This document shows, in pieces, positions 32,920-44,267 of a stretch of 47,245 bases of DNA. Origin of the DNA: Bifiguratus adelaidae (Eukaryota; Mucoromycota; Endogonomycetes; Endogonales); contig MVBO01000113.1 in the NCBI GenBank assembly GCA_002261195.1, positions 1-47,245 on the forward strand, read 5' to 3'. Below the pieces are notes generated by a model. It searched no databases and was not told the origin of the DNA. It saw only the letters and a program-made list of their open reading frames with translations. The translations under genes and the position numbers were made by a program. Position 1 is the first letter of the stretch. The number at the start of each line of letters is the position of its first letter.

Positions 32920-35900
32920 CTATCGCCGTTCGGGCCGTGGTCTGTTCTTGATATGTTGCCAGATCTTTTCTACTGCTTCTTCCTCTTTGATCTGGACCAT
33001 GTATACTGTGCCAATGCCATTTTCATCGGTGACCATGATGGATATCCGTTTTGATGCTATTTTCTGAATGTGATCAGCATCGATGATTTTGTTGACAAGG
33101 AGTTTCCTGCTGTTGTTTTTGGTGGTTTCGATCCACACGTGTGATTCTTGAGAAGGCAATTGTAATGATAGCTTGAATAATGCTGCTCCAAGCGGATGCC
33201 AACTGGAAACGTCATTCTGCAAAAAGATTTTGCATTTGACAGCTAGGATAGGCTGGAGTTTTTGCTGAGTATCCGTGGGTGATTCTGGACCGGCGTGGGG
33301 TAAGCCTGGTGATCCCAAACGGGTCTCGACTGAAGGAGGCTTGATGGAGTTTGGATCGCGCTGTGCGCGTTGCAAATGCTTCAAGAGTACGTCTGCATCG
33401 GGAGTAATGTCCATATGAATGAGGAAATTGTCGATGCGACCGCCGACATCGATCTTGAGTGCAATGTCCGTTGAATTTTCCCGCTGGATACCAGTTGGAG
33501 GTAATATCCATGCATTGAGAACAATTTGACCAGATTCTTCTAAAAGTATGCAGATTCGTGCTCTTCCTCCAGCGCGGTAAATTTCAATGATGCAGTCGTC
33601 CTCCAGAACAGCCCACGTGTCGTTTTGCCAATAGAAGACTTCACAAGGCGGAGCACGATGGATGAGGTCACTGTCGTCTTGTTTCAAGGGCGGTGGTGAC
33701 ATGTTCATCGCGCCTGGTGGCGGAGGTCTGGGGTGAGTAAACACCGAGGGACTAGCACCCGGTGGTCGAACGATGCTTGGGCGAGGACCAAGCATGGGTG
33801 ATCCGGGTCCGGGTCCAGGTCCCATATGTGGAGGCATGGGTCGAGGGCTCATGCCAGGCCGAGGCATTAGGCCTCTGACCGAAGCATCTCGCCCAACACC
33901 TGGGTGTGGCATCATGTTTGGTCCTCCCATAGGCGGCCGAGCGAATGGCGGTTGAGGGGAGAGATGGCCGTTGGGACCGGGACGGGGTGGCATATTTCCT
34001 AATGCCGGCGATAAGGCGTGAGGTTGTCGAGGGCTGGCTCCAGGATACGGGCTGTGAGCCAGCAAGCCTTGCCGGCCGTTCATCTCTGGTGGTCGTTGAC
34101 CAGGATAAGGCCGATGCATCGAGCCCATATTTGGCGATCGCGGAGGGCCTCCTGGCCCCATAGGCCGCGGTCGCCCCATAGGACCCTCGTTGAAACTAGG
34201 TCTCGCAGTAAGGAGCATGCCTCTGCCTCCGCCAGGATGGGATGGCAATGGCTTATCGTATTCGGCATCGTTTGAATGGTGAGAGCGACCATCAGGCGAT
34301 CTTGCACGTTGCTGGTTTTGTTGCATTGGTGACAACGAAGCCATTGAGGGTGATGGTGAGTTGTGCCGAGCTTCGAAATCATCGACAGGATAAGGTTGAC
34401 TCATGGACGTTCCAAAACCACCTTCGCCGTGAATCGGAGGCGGACTAGCCTGATCTCTTCTCACGTCCGCACCGCCTTCGGACCCAGAACTGCTACCCAA
34501 TGGGGAGACAGATCTAGCTGGAGGTTTCTCGGCGCTTCTGCCAACACCAAGAATTTCGACAGTATTCATGGAAGCACCTCTAGACCCTTGGATCGACATA
34601 TCCTCCACACGTCTGGCAAGATTAGGCGATTCGGTCTTCTCCTCGCCTAAGCCGTCCCCAAAGATCTTCAATTCTCTGGCCTTTTCGAACCAAGTGGACC
34701 TGGATTCCTTAGACATTGCGCGGACCGAAATGTGCTCTCGGCGCATGATGGATACCAGGAAAGTGTACTCTCCCAAAGCTGTTATTAGATTGTCAGACAT
34801 CTGTTCCGTTCCCTTTGTTACCTGCACTTACACTCTCGTCCATCACCACCTCTTGTTATAAGGACATGTTTAAGACTCAGCGGCGGATACATAAGGATAT
34901 ACCGGCTTTCATCCGCAAGCGCCAAAGATCGACGGTCTTGGTCGGTTATACACCGAGTAATGACAATCAAATCAGTAAGCAATGCAATATGTGCCTTGAC
35001 AGGTTGCTGAGACGGCGATGCGATCATGGTGAGGTCTTCTCGATAGACGATGTCTCGGTTCGAACCAAACTGCAGCTTGCATTTCTAGGAAGTCGTGAGT
35101 GACGACCGCAAAGTGTTACTCTATTCGTATTGTTACTTACTCTTGGCTGCTTTGTAAAGAGATCGAGGACATGATTTGTATCGATTTCTGCCTCAAAAGT
35201 TTCTAATTCTGTAGTTCGACCTGATGGATGGTGATGATGATTTAAGGGAGATCGAGGTGAAGGTGGCAGGTTCTTGGATGAAGAAAATGAGTGGTTTGGC
35301 AATTCTAAGTGGAGCGAACCCGACGACTCTTTTCTCGATGGCTGGGGTGGCTGGGGCACCGAGGACTGAGAGCTCTCAGAGTCGGAGCGGCCCTGCAACG
35401 CTCTCGCAGCGGCATTATTACCCGACGCTTGCAACTGCTTCTGCGCCATCAAAATCACCATATCAATGCGCTGATTTGCTTGCGTTAAGATCTTGTGGTC
35501 AGATCGACCAGGCTCGGTACTTTCGAGGAGTCGCTGGGAAACCATTTTAGCTTACGTGAACATGGGACAGGTGGCCACATTATGTAGCTTACCTGATACA
35601 GCTTTTTGTAATAATGCATACGGCTAAGTGGACTCTGCAAAAGCGCATCCATATCCAAATTGTTTTCCTAAAATTGACTTCGTGAGCAGGCAATGTCCAT
35701 AGCTAATTATATGCAGGAAGCAGACCTTGAGTACTTTCTTTAAGCCTGTGTTATGTATGACGTCGCTTCGCTGGCTTAATTTGGGTTTGTAACTTCGCGA
35801 ATAATTTGCGTACGGAGCTTCCATGTCATTGACCTGCAAATTAATCTTAAATGGTGTGTTCAAACCTGTCGATCACGTCGCATTTACCCAGTTCATGAGC

Positions 35901-36383
35901 GTATCCCCTAATTCTTTAGCTGCCTGGGGCGTTGCAGATATTTTGGAAAGTTTCTTTATAAATATGTCCTTTAGGATGTGCGGTTAAATCAATGCAAAAG
36001 CTCGACTTACGGCCAGAAAGCGCTTGTTAACCTTGTAGATCGCTTCACAGCCATCGAGCATATCCAAGAGATCTCCGGGCGCAGGATCGTACGCTGTAAA
36101 GGACGGAGCGATGATCTATGGAAAGCAAAAAGCCCAGCTGAGGTCAACACCTGAACATACCCAAAATATCTGATACAGTTCATCATGTACTTGCCTGCGT
36201 AATATCCTTCAAGCCATCCACATAGACGCGCTCGCTCTCCAATAAATCTGTGAGCGGATTCCCGCGGCTCCTGGGTGTTGTAGGCGAGGGAGGAGAGGAT
36301 GCGGTATATAACGTAGGTGAGGTCAGTACCGGAGATGGCGAAGAAAGGGACTGCGCCCTTTGAGACATGTGTGAGTACGCCAT
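32920..36383 (-). CDS. Rho guanine-nucleotide exchange factor with DH, PH and C-terminal PH-like region
   Basis: Eight exons: 36383-36195, 36115-36011, 35968-35888, 35833-35726, 35667-35593, 35533-35141, 35084-34832 and 34778-32920, giving 1,020 residues. NPLTDLLESERVYVDGLKDI (about 46-65) starts the DH (RhoGEF) domain; MHYYKKLYQ and RIDMVILMAQKQ belong to its last helices. A Ser/Pro insert follows, then a PH-type domain (about 320-440) containing LALADESRYILMYPP and LGEYTFLVSIMRREHISVRA. About 330 residues of Pro/Gly/Met-rich, probably disordered sequence follow. The C-terminal about 220 residues contain two beta-rich modules (CEVFYWQNDTWAVLEDDCII; CKIFLQNDVSSWHPLGAA) that read as PH/WH1-like folds. 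By family it activates Rho-type GTPases in polarity and wall synthesis. Intron 1 (36116-36194) needs a GC donor. The ATG at 36383 is the first in frame. Confidence 0.8.
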
Positions 36384-36968
36384 TATCGCAACCCTGTAAC
36401 ACTCTAGTCCCAACCAAAACCTATGGGACACTGAATCTAAACAGCGGACGAAGTGAGAGTGCGCAAAAGTTGAACCCAATGAATTCGAGACATAACCCTA
36501 ACCCATAATGTAAAGTTGGGCGCGTGGGTCAAACGAACGGTCAGGAAAGCTTATGGACACTGGGTGGCATAGTTGCATAACAGGGTAGGGCAAGGCATGA
36601 TGTGGTGATCGACGAAATGCGAATTAAGGTCTCTAATGTGTGTGTAATGCCGGGTTAAGGTTGCGTTGAGCGTGAGTTCATGCAAATTGTGCACGTCATC
36701 ATTTTCAGTGGCTGGCAGGGTCTTGTTTGTCGCTTCTTTTGACGTTTGACTGTATGCCATCTAGATCACTACTGGTAAACAACGGTACTACGTCAATAGC
36801 AGAGGCAAAGGTGGACGCACGTGCGTATTAGCGGTGTTTACCTCATACGCGCTTCGCACGGGACTTGAGGAAAACTTGTTCCGTGACCAATAGAGAGTGG
36901 ACAGAAAAACAGCGTTCAAAAGAGCAGTTGCTGCCTGACGCCGATCCTGACATTCACTTCCTGAGTAT
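36384..36968. other. Divergent intergenic region between the RhoGEF and homeodomain/PNUTS-like genes
   Basis: A 585-bp region that must contain both promoters. It has a short telomere-like motif (36494-36504) and a 69-codon minus-strand open frame (36760-36551) with a real ATG but no recognisable product. I see no RNA gene or mobile element. Confidence 0.55.
36494..36504. repeat. Interstitial telomere-like motif AACCCTAACCC
   Basis: Nearly two copies of the TTAGGG-type unit (on the minus strand) lie 110 bp upstream of the RhoGEF ATG and 465 bp upstream of the homeodomain gene. Such short arrays in promoters are known binding sites for Tbf1/TRF-like Myb factors in fungi and for telo-box factors in plants. 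With only 11 bp, chance is possible. Confidence 0.45.
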
Positions 36969-39900
36969 ATGCTGTCCGAAGACGGTGGTTTCGATGCTAG
37001 TTTGAGTATGGAAACAGACATTGTCGGACGATTGCAGCAGTGTGTGCATGAAGCCGCCAGCCACAGCGGGACTACAGATACAGATGCGTTGGAGCTTGAT
37101 AACTCGTCAGTAACATCTCGCATTTGGCCGTCTGAGGACGGTGACAAGGATGGTTTGCAAGCTGGAGGCTTGCCACAAGGGCACTTTGCCAACACCGACC
37201 TGAGTGCCGTTGACCAATCAAATCTCATCACTCCTAACACATCTAATGGGGATGCAAAAGCACCATCAACGTCCAACAAGGGTATGTAAGAATGGAGGGG
37301 CTAATACTTCGGCATACTGTCATGAACTGCAGTACATAATGTGCACTGTGCGATTCAATGGCGACTCGGGAAGGTCCCGAGAACCGATGATAGATTCTAG
37401 TGATCCTATGCGCTGTTAACAGAATTAATACCCTTTTTCTTTGTTCTTCCAGCAACATACACAGAAACAAGTAAATCTGGCCGCTTTACGTTCACCCCCG
37501 AGCACAATAAATACCTAGAAGAACGATATCGTGAGAAGTCTCATCCACAAAAACAGGAGGTAAATCATTCGTTGTATGCTTCGCTTGCAATGCTCAACTG
37601 ACCGTTATTAAGCGAGAAGAGATGGCTGCTGTTGTTGGCTGCAATGAACACGCGGTATGTATCTCTGAATTTGCTAGCGTGTCTGGTGTATAATTCGTCC
37701 TAAAATGACATTCCTACAGATATACAATTGGTTTTTCCGACGGCGGAAGCGCGAAAACGAACAGGATTTTATCGTTAGCATACCTACCAATCCGGATGCT
37801 CAAGCTGGTAAGTTTTACCAGATTTGCCATCGCCAGGCCATCCTCGAAGCAGACAGCCCTAGCGAAATTCGCTAAGGCTGACACTGCAGCAGCAAACATC
37901 CCGTGGGCACAACCTTACATATCAGCAATGCAAGGTATCTCTGCTCATGGGTTATTGCTGTGGACGGCTTTCGACCTGGCAATTGGTGATCGATTGAACG
38001 ATCCTCATGCCTAACGTCTTTGCCACATTTTCCTAGAAATGCTTTCCGCTCAAGTTATATCCGATGAGGTTGGTACACTCACCAACGAGTTTGATAGCCC
38101 AAGTACGGAAATTGATGAGTTGTCCTTTTTATCACAAAAGGAAATATATGCAGATGAGGCGCGTGAACTGAAGTTAGGCCGACCGTCTTCATCAGCAACT
38201 GCTGAAGATGCGTCGGCTCCAGTATCTAAGGTAGGTTACATGCCCGAAAAGGTTGTTCGAAATCTGATCCGTTGATATGACTTGACTAGATTGAACAAAG
38301 ATCAGCCATGTCCCCTAATGAGAACAACTTCAATGGAAACATACCTGATCAACAAGGCGAAGCCAGTCTTTGTGCATTACTGAACCAGAACCCCAGAATG
38401 CTGGTGGAAATAATGCAAACCCGATCAGATGTTTACACCCGCCGAATGGCGCTTACCGCGATACAAAAGGAACCGTCCAAAGTCCATCTCTCAAAGTACG
38501 TTGTTACTAAATTAATTAAATCCTTATTCCAACAATGCGATCATGACTGATCCTTTGCTATTGTTAGGTTGATTGAAGCGGGCGTACTGGAAGTTTTCGG
38601 CGATTGGCTAGACGATTCTGTTGAAGCGGCTTTGCGTAAGCAAACGTTAGAGGTAAGAACAAGATTCAAAAAGAACTTTTTGAAGGCAGAAATTGCTTCC
38701 AAATATGGAACTAAGTTGCTGGTTCGTAGATCCTGGCTTTACTTCCAGTGACCCTAAAAGAACTGACAAAGAGTAATATTGGGAAGCATATCAAACGAGT
38801 TGCGGCAAAAGGAGATCCAGGTAAAATTGAGCTTATACTCGCGTCTTTGAATATTGACGTTGCGTAGAGCACAAAAAGATCGCGCTCACGGTGTACAAAC
38901 AATGGAAGAAGCTCATAGGTATATTTGCAAATTTCGTTGGTTTGATTACTGGATTAATGACTGTTGATTAACAGATCAAGTTTCTGCGCCTGCAGAGTCT
39001 GCAAAACGTGCCTCGGACTCGAGTGATAACGGCAAGGCGACAAAGAAGTCAAGGGCAGGATCGGAACCGGGGCCTGTACGCTCTCCTGGCTCTCCCGTAC
39101 GCAAATCTGCAGCAGTAGATGCTCCAAAAATGGCCACGGCCCAGGCCAACTCTGACTTTTTCGATACGTTTTCTGAACTGGCGACAACAAAGTCCGTCCC
39201 GAAAACCAATGTTCGCTTGCCCAGGAAATCGCAAGTATATGACATGACACTTGGAATCTGTCTGCTCATTTGCTTTCATTCACAGGTCTACGGATGAATC
39301 AAAGGGAAAGGCGGCGGCAGCCCCCAGTATCAGCATCGACATTATTCTAGATCAATGGAAAACCAGCCAGTCCGGGAGGGGAGAACCGACAAAACGTCCT
39401 CGGTCCGAGTCTCCAGCTCCTATACCAGCAGAGAATGTGGCACCAACCAGGGATCCTTCACGAAAGAAAAAGTCAGTCTCCTTCGCACCGGAAGCCGAGC
39501 TTAGACAGGTGCGCATATTCGAATTTGACCCAGAGGAATGGGGAATGGTGGCAGAAGAAGTACAACACCAAACACCACATGAGCGTGGTAACGCAAGGGA
39601 TTTGGAACGCAATGAGGGTCTTGCGGCGTTCAAACGAGCTCGTTTGGCCGGACCTGAGGTTTTGCCGTGGTATGACCCACGACCTGTCTCCCTTCCAGAT
39701 TCTTGTCAGCCAGCGGTTGTCAAGAGCGAAGAGGCGAGGATACAAGCTGCTCGGGAAGCCGACTCCCTGGCCGCTGTATACCTGAATGAAAGCCACATAC
39801 CTCCATCTCCCCTGGAGCCGGATGAACCTAATCCTGTCGGTCCAGCCGCAGTCAAGATCATTCCCTTTGTTGATACGACGACCCAAGCTCCAGTACCAAC

Positions 39901-40607
39901 AAGTAGTCAGCCACCAACCATTACCCCGCAGGGCCAGCCATTAGGATTTGGACAATACGTAGCTGGTCATGGGCTGTCTGTTGCAGAACCACAGTACCGC
40001 CCTGCGCAACATGCGCCGGTTCCATTTTCGTCTTCCACGCCAACACCATCAAAGCCTCCGGCACAAGCTCAACCGCCACCCTCTCAAGACACTAACGCGA
40101 TTCTCGGCTCACTTCTACAGGCGCTTCAATCTACATCATCCCGACCACCCCAGCCCGGCCAAGCAGCTGCAGGGTCTCCTCCCGCTACGTTACAAGGCTT
40201 GATTGGCATGGATCCTAACGTGATGCAGCACTTGACATCCCTTGGACCTCAGTAAGTGAACACGTCGTCATGGATAGTGCGTATTAATCATCATTTGCAG
40301 GATACTTTCCGAATTGCTATCCTATGCTCAACATCAGCCATCCCGCCCCCCACAAGGTATACCCACCAATGGAGTATTAGCGCATGCAGGCCCAGTTGCT
40401 CCTCCCGCCTCGACCCCTTTCCAACCGAATCTTTCTCCCTATATACCCACCCCGTCTACACAAGCGCAATGGCGACCGCCCCCAGGTTATGCCATAAGAT
40501 CTAGACCCCCACCAGACAATCGACCAGCCAATCGAAGAAACATTCCTTGTAAATACTATGCCCTCGGGCGTTGCAAGAATGGGGATCAGTGTCCATTCAG
40601 GCATTGA
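36969..40607 (+). CDS. Homeodomain / TFIIS-N / PP1-docking / CCCH protein, PNUTS-LUMINIDEPENDENS-like
   Basis: Thirteen exons: 36969-37281, 37453-37559, 37613-37654, 37720-37807, 37890-37934, 38037-38230, 38290-38495, 38568-38652, 38730-38820, 38868-38918, 38975-39230, 39286-40251 and 40301-40607, giving 916 residues. A homeodomain lies at about 111-170 (RFTFTPEHNKYLEERY to IYNWFFRRRKREN). A TFIIS N-terminal (TND) helical bundle follows at about 288-405 (LIEAGVLEVFGDWLDD, LALLPVTLKELTKSNIGKHI). At about 553-580 are a PP1-docking RVxF motif, KSVSFAPEAEL, and an RIFEFDPEEW continuation, as in PNUTS. A Pro/Gln-rich region leads to a C-x7-C-x5-C-x3-H zinc finger whose His is the last residue. TND plus PP1 docking plus CCCH is the vertebrate PNUTS layout; homeodomain plus TND is plant LUMINIDEPENDENS. 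A role with PP1 in RNA polymerase II termination is inferred. One intron (39231-39285) uses a GC donor. Confidence 0.82.
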
Positions 40608-40814
40608 AGAGACCAATACGAATCGTAGCATTGGAATCTGATTTATCGGCAGCGAGACCACATTTCTCGTGTTAGTATTCCACAATAGCGTAAACCCAAA
40701 AAAGGAAATTCTTCTTTCGCATGATTTTGCAAGTCTCAATTGGCACTGACATAGCTTGGCTTTTCCTGGGCTTTACTTATCTCACTTTCCCATTTTCTCT
40801 GATACTCTATTGAC

Positions 40815-41588
40815 ATGGTGGACGTTGGCATTGTATTTCGCATCATTAACATCATCATTGGATGTATGATGGTGGTGGGTGGGGTATTCGTCGTTTTTGG
40901 CGGCGGCTTTCCATCCTTCATCCGTGGTATCTTTGTCCTGTAAGTCGAAGGCCGGGAGCACTCTTGCTCGTCGCCCCCGGGTCAAACACTCCTTTACCTT
41001 GACTGACAGGTGATGATAGTATCTTTGGATTGATGACGATACTGTTTGAGTTTCGGTTACCCGGCAAAATCACTCAATATGCTTCATTCATGTTTTCTTT
41101 CCTCGGTCGAGGCTTATGTGAGTGCATGGTAAGTGCATGCATTAGTGTATTCACTCCAGACTCTTAGTTTATATCTTGTAAGTCGTCGCTTCATGTCCGA
41201 GGTTTGTTGTATTCACCCTAGTAGCATCGGATGCATTGTGCTCGACTATTATACGGTCGGCATTGCTTTTGGTGCCATTGTAAGTGGAGCCGTGGACTCG
41301 AATGCCATAACTGACACCGTGTAGATTGTGATTGTCGGCATCGTGTATTGCATCCTCGAATTCTTTTCATCAAGAGTCAGCGTCGTGGCACCCTCCAACA
41401 TGCAAAAAGACACGTTTTTCGAATCGGCCGGAGCAGCGACGGGTCACTCGTCGGGTGTGGGCGTCAATGATCGGTACGATGCCAATCCTTACGCCAATAC
41501 CGCCACGAATTTTGGACCGCCTCCCGGGGGTCAACCGTACCAGCCTCAACAGGCTTATACAGGAGGTGTTGGTACAGGCGCGGTCTAG
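40815..41588 (+). CDS. COPI-associated / Tvp15-like Golgi membrane protein
   Basis: Five exons: 40815-40939, 41020-41117, 41168-41177, 41222-41279 and 41325-41588, giving 184 residues. Four membrane segments are visible: VFRIINIIIGCMMVVGGVFV, then the FGLMTILFEF region, then FMFSFLGRGLFYIFSIGCIV, then IVIVGIVYCILEFF. The sequences FEFRLPGKITQYASFMFSFL and GRGLFYIF are typical of the COPI-associated family (PF08507), which includes yeast Tvp15. The cytosolic C-terminal tail (about 75 residues) is Gly/Pro/Gln/Asn-rich with DANPYANTATNFG. The third exon is only 10 nt. It completes the Phe-Tyr-Ile-Phe run and is flanked by introns of 50 and 44 nt. The start was set at the first ATG; its acceptor in exon 2 is the TAG at 41017-41019, since the earlier CAG leads to a stop. 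Confidence 0.75.
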
Positions 41589-41828
41589 TGCGTCATGCAG
41601 ACATTTATTGCTTAGGCTTAATATCCATACAGAATTGGTTTGACAATATATAGGATATGTATCCCATCCATGTGCACGTTGTTACCTAGAGACTGTCTTT
41701 GGGATATTTATGCGTCCATGCTGCACCACAGAGAAACAACCATCCCACTAACTCAAGCTCTCCTCAACCCAAAAGACCGTGTCTGCAAAATGAGATATCG
41801 TCTATAAAAAGTTCATGTATGATACACA

Positions 41829-44139
41829 TTATTTGGCCAGCTTCTTTCTATACTCTTGCATCAATGCTTCCTGATCACTGGGCAACACAGGCTGATGATC
41901 CTTGTACTCCATCGAGAACTCACCCTTGCCTTGCGTAGCCGATCGCAACTCGGTCGAATAGCCAAACATGTTGTTGAGCGATACGTCGGCGGTCACACTA
42001 AAGGACTCTTCCTGCACATCCGTATCCACAATGGTTCCCTTGCGCTTGTTGAGGCCTCCAATGACGGTACCCTGGAATTCTGCCGGAGCGGTGACCGAGA
42101 CGTTCATGATGGGCTCAAGCACCACGGGTTTGGCCTTCAAGAAGGCTTCATGGAAGGCAGCCTTGGTGGCAATTCTAAAGGCAAGTTCAGAGGAATCGAC
42201 GGCGTGAGCCGCACCATCTTCGAGAATCATGCGGACGCCATTGATGGGGTGTCCAATCAGGGCACCTTTTTCCAATCCATCCTGGAATCCCTTTTCACAG
42301 GCAGGAATGTATCCGGTCGGAATGTTGCCTCCCACCACATTGTTGACGAAATCGGTGTCCTTGCCCGTATCTGGATCCCGTTGCATGGGCTCAAGCACAC
42401 CCATCACACGACCAAATTGACCAGCGCCACCCGATTGCTTCTTGTGGGTGTAATTGAATTTGGCGGGTTGCGTGATAGTTTCGCGGAAGGCTACTTGAGG
42501 TTTGCCGGTCACACAGTCGACATTGTACTCGCGGCGCATGCGTTCCACGTAAATGTCGAGATGAAGTTCACCCATACCGGAAATGATGGTTTCCTTGGAC
42601 TCGGCGTCAATGTGCACGCGGAAGGTCGGATCTTCCTTTTGGAAGCGATTGAGTGCTTTGCTAAAGTTGGCCGATTCTTTGCCCTTGGGCATCAACGAAA
42701 GAGAAATAACGGGTTCGGGAACAAACATGGAGGTCATGGTATAATTCAAGGTGCCATCGGTAAACGTATCGCCGGAAGCGCAATCCACACCAAACATGGC
42801 ACAAATTTCACCAGCGCCTACTTGATCGACATCTTCCATTTCATTCGAATGCATGCGCACCAGACGAGGTACCTTGATCTTTTTGCCCGTCTTGACGTTG
42901 GTCACAAAGGATCCCTTCTTGAGCGCACCCTGATAGACACGAACATAGGTCAATTGGCCATAACGACCTTCTTCCAATTTAAAAGCGAGTCCGACAAAGG
43001 GATCCTTGGAGTAGGAAGACAAGGTCACCGGTTGTTCATCGTTCTTGATATCCAGAGCCACATTGGTGACTTGGGTCGGATCGGGCAAATAATTGACGAC
43101 GGCATCCAGAAGCGGTTGTACACCCGTGTTCTTGTAGGCCGAACCCATGAGCACGGGTGAAAACTTGAGCGCAATGGTGGCACGACGAATGGCATCCAAC
43201 AATTGTTGAGACGTAGGCGTCTCCTCCATCAAGAAGAGATCGGCAATCTCGTCATCGACATTGGCCAATTGTTCAATCAATTCGGTCCGTTTCGCGGTAG
43301 CCACATCGTGTAATTCGGCCGGAATGGGTCCCTCTTTGATTTCCTCGCCTCGTTGACCTGCATTATAATAAGCCTTCATAAAGATCAAATCGACCACGCC
43401 CTTGAAGTTGTCCTCGCTGCCAATAGGCACCTGCACGGCCGCCGCATTCATCTTCAACTTTTGTCGAATCTGGTCAATGATGCGGAACGGATTCGCACCG
43501 GCTCGATCCATCTTGTTGATAAAGGAAATACGAGGAACATTGTACCGACGCATTTGACGATCCACCGTGATGGTCTGAGACTGTACACCCGATACAGCGC
43601 ACAAAATCATGACCGCACCATCCAAGACACGCAAGGCTCGTTCCACCTCAATCGTGAAATCCACATGGCCGGGTGTATCGATGATGTTGATGTTGTAATC
43701 ACCCCATTGAGCATAGGTCGCTGCCGATTGAATCGTGATACCTTTTTCTCGTTCCAAATCCATCGAATCCATTTTCGCACCCACACCATCCCGGCCCCGG
43801 ACATCGTGAATTTCCTTGATGCGTCCCGTGTAATAGAGAATACGTTCGGTACATGTCGTCTTGCCGGAATCAATATGAGCACTGATACCAATGTTTCGAA
43901 GCCGTTGTAATCGAGCCTAGACCGGCATGAGTGGGATCAAGAGACGGCCGAATCAAGACGATCCATATATATATATGTCATATTATACTTGCCCTATCCT
44001 CACTATCCACGTCTTGCTCTACAGCAGCTTCCGTAGACTGAAACCGCCAAAAGGAGGGACATGCAGGTCGGATTGCCCATGTCCTTGTCAATGGCCGAGA
44101 TAATTGGACCGTCGAGAATACCCGCAGGCTCCGTAGCAT
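41829..44139 (-). CDS. MEF1: Mitochondrial translation elongation factor G1
   Basis: Two exons, 44139-43993 and 43916-41829, give 744 residues. The first about 36 residues ([20 protein letters not shown] onward) are Arg-rich, without acids, and form a mitochondrial presequence. The GTPase domain shows [11 protein letters not shown] (P-loop), the switch I region with [24 protein letters not shown] (G3) and [10 protein letters not shown] (G4). Domains II-V follow, with [12 protein letters not shown] (domain IV) and the end [20 protein letters not shown]. It translocates mRNA and tRNA on mitoribosomes. The intron at 43917-43992 joins in frame only if the donor is AGG/GCAAGT; the overlapping GTATAA site would give a frameshift. 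An (AT)6 run lies inside this intron (43965-43976). The coding exon is highly codon-biased, which creates a long open but meaningless antisense frame. Confidence 0.96.
43965..43976. repeat. (AT)6 microsatellite in the MEF1 intron
   Basis: Six tandem AT dinucleotides within the 76-nt GC-AG intron. A short simple repeat that could vary in length between strains. Confidence 0.8.
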
Positions 44140-44267
44140 GTGTCGATAGCAAGATCAAAATTTTTTTCCCTTGGCCGCGCCAAATTGGGCAAAAGAAGGT
44201 TGAATGGGATGGTGTGTTGAGTGTGAGTGGAAAGAGATGTATGATAGATATATGACTTTTATGACAA

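Noticed and set aside
36551..36760. 69-codon minus-strand ORF starting MAYSQTSKEA upstream of the RhoGEF
   Set aside because: Its first residues weakly resemble the RhoGEF N-terminus (MAYSHMSQ), but there is no further similarity and no clear donor linking it to the RhoGEF exons. Probably chance.
36788..37279. 163-codon minus-strand frame over the first exon of the PNUTS-like gene
   Set aside because: Antisense shadow with no known domain, while the plus-strand exon splices cleanly into the homeodomain.
41856..43160. 434-codon open frame on the plus strand
   Set aside because: It lies fully antisense to the MEF1 coding exon. Strong codon bias of MEF1 produces it; the translation has no recognisable domain.
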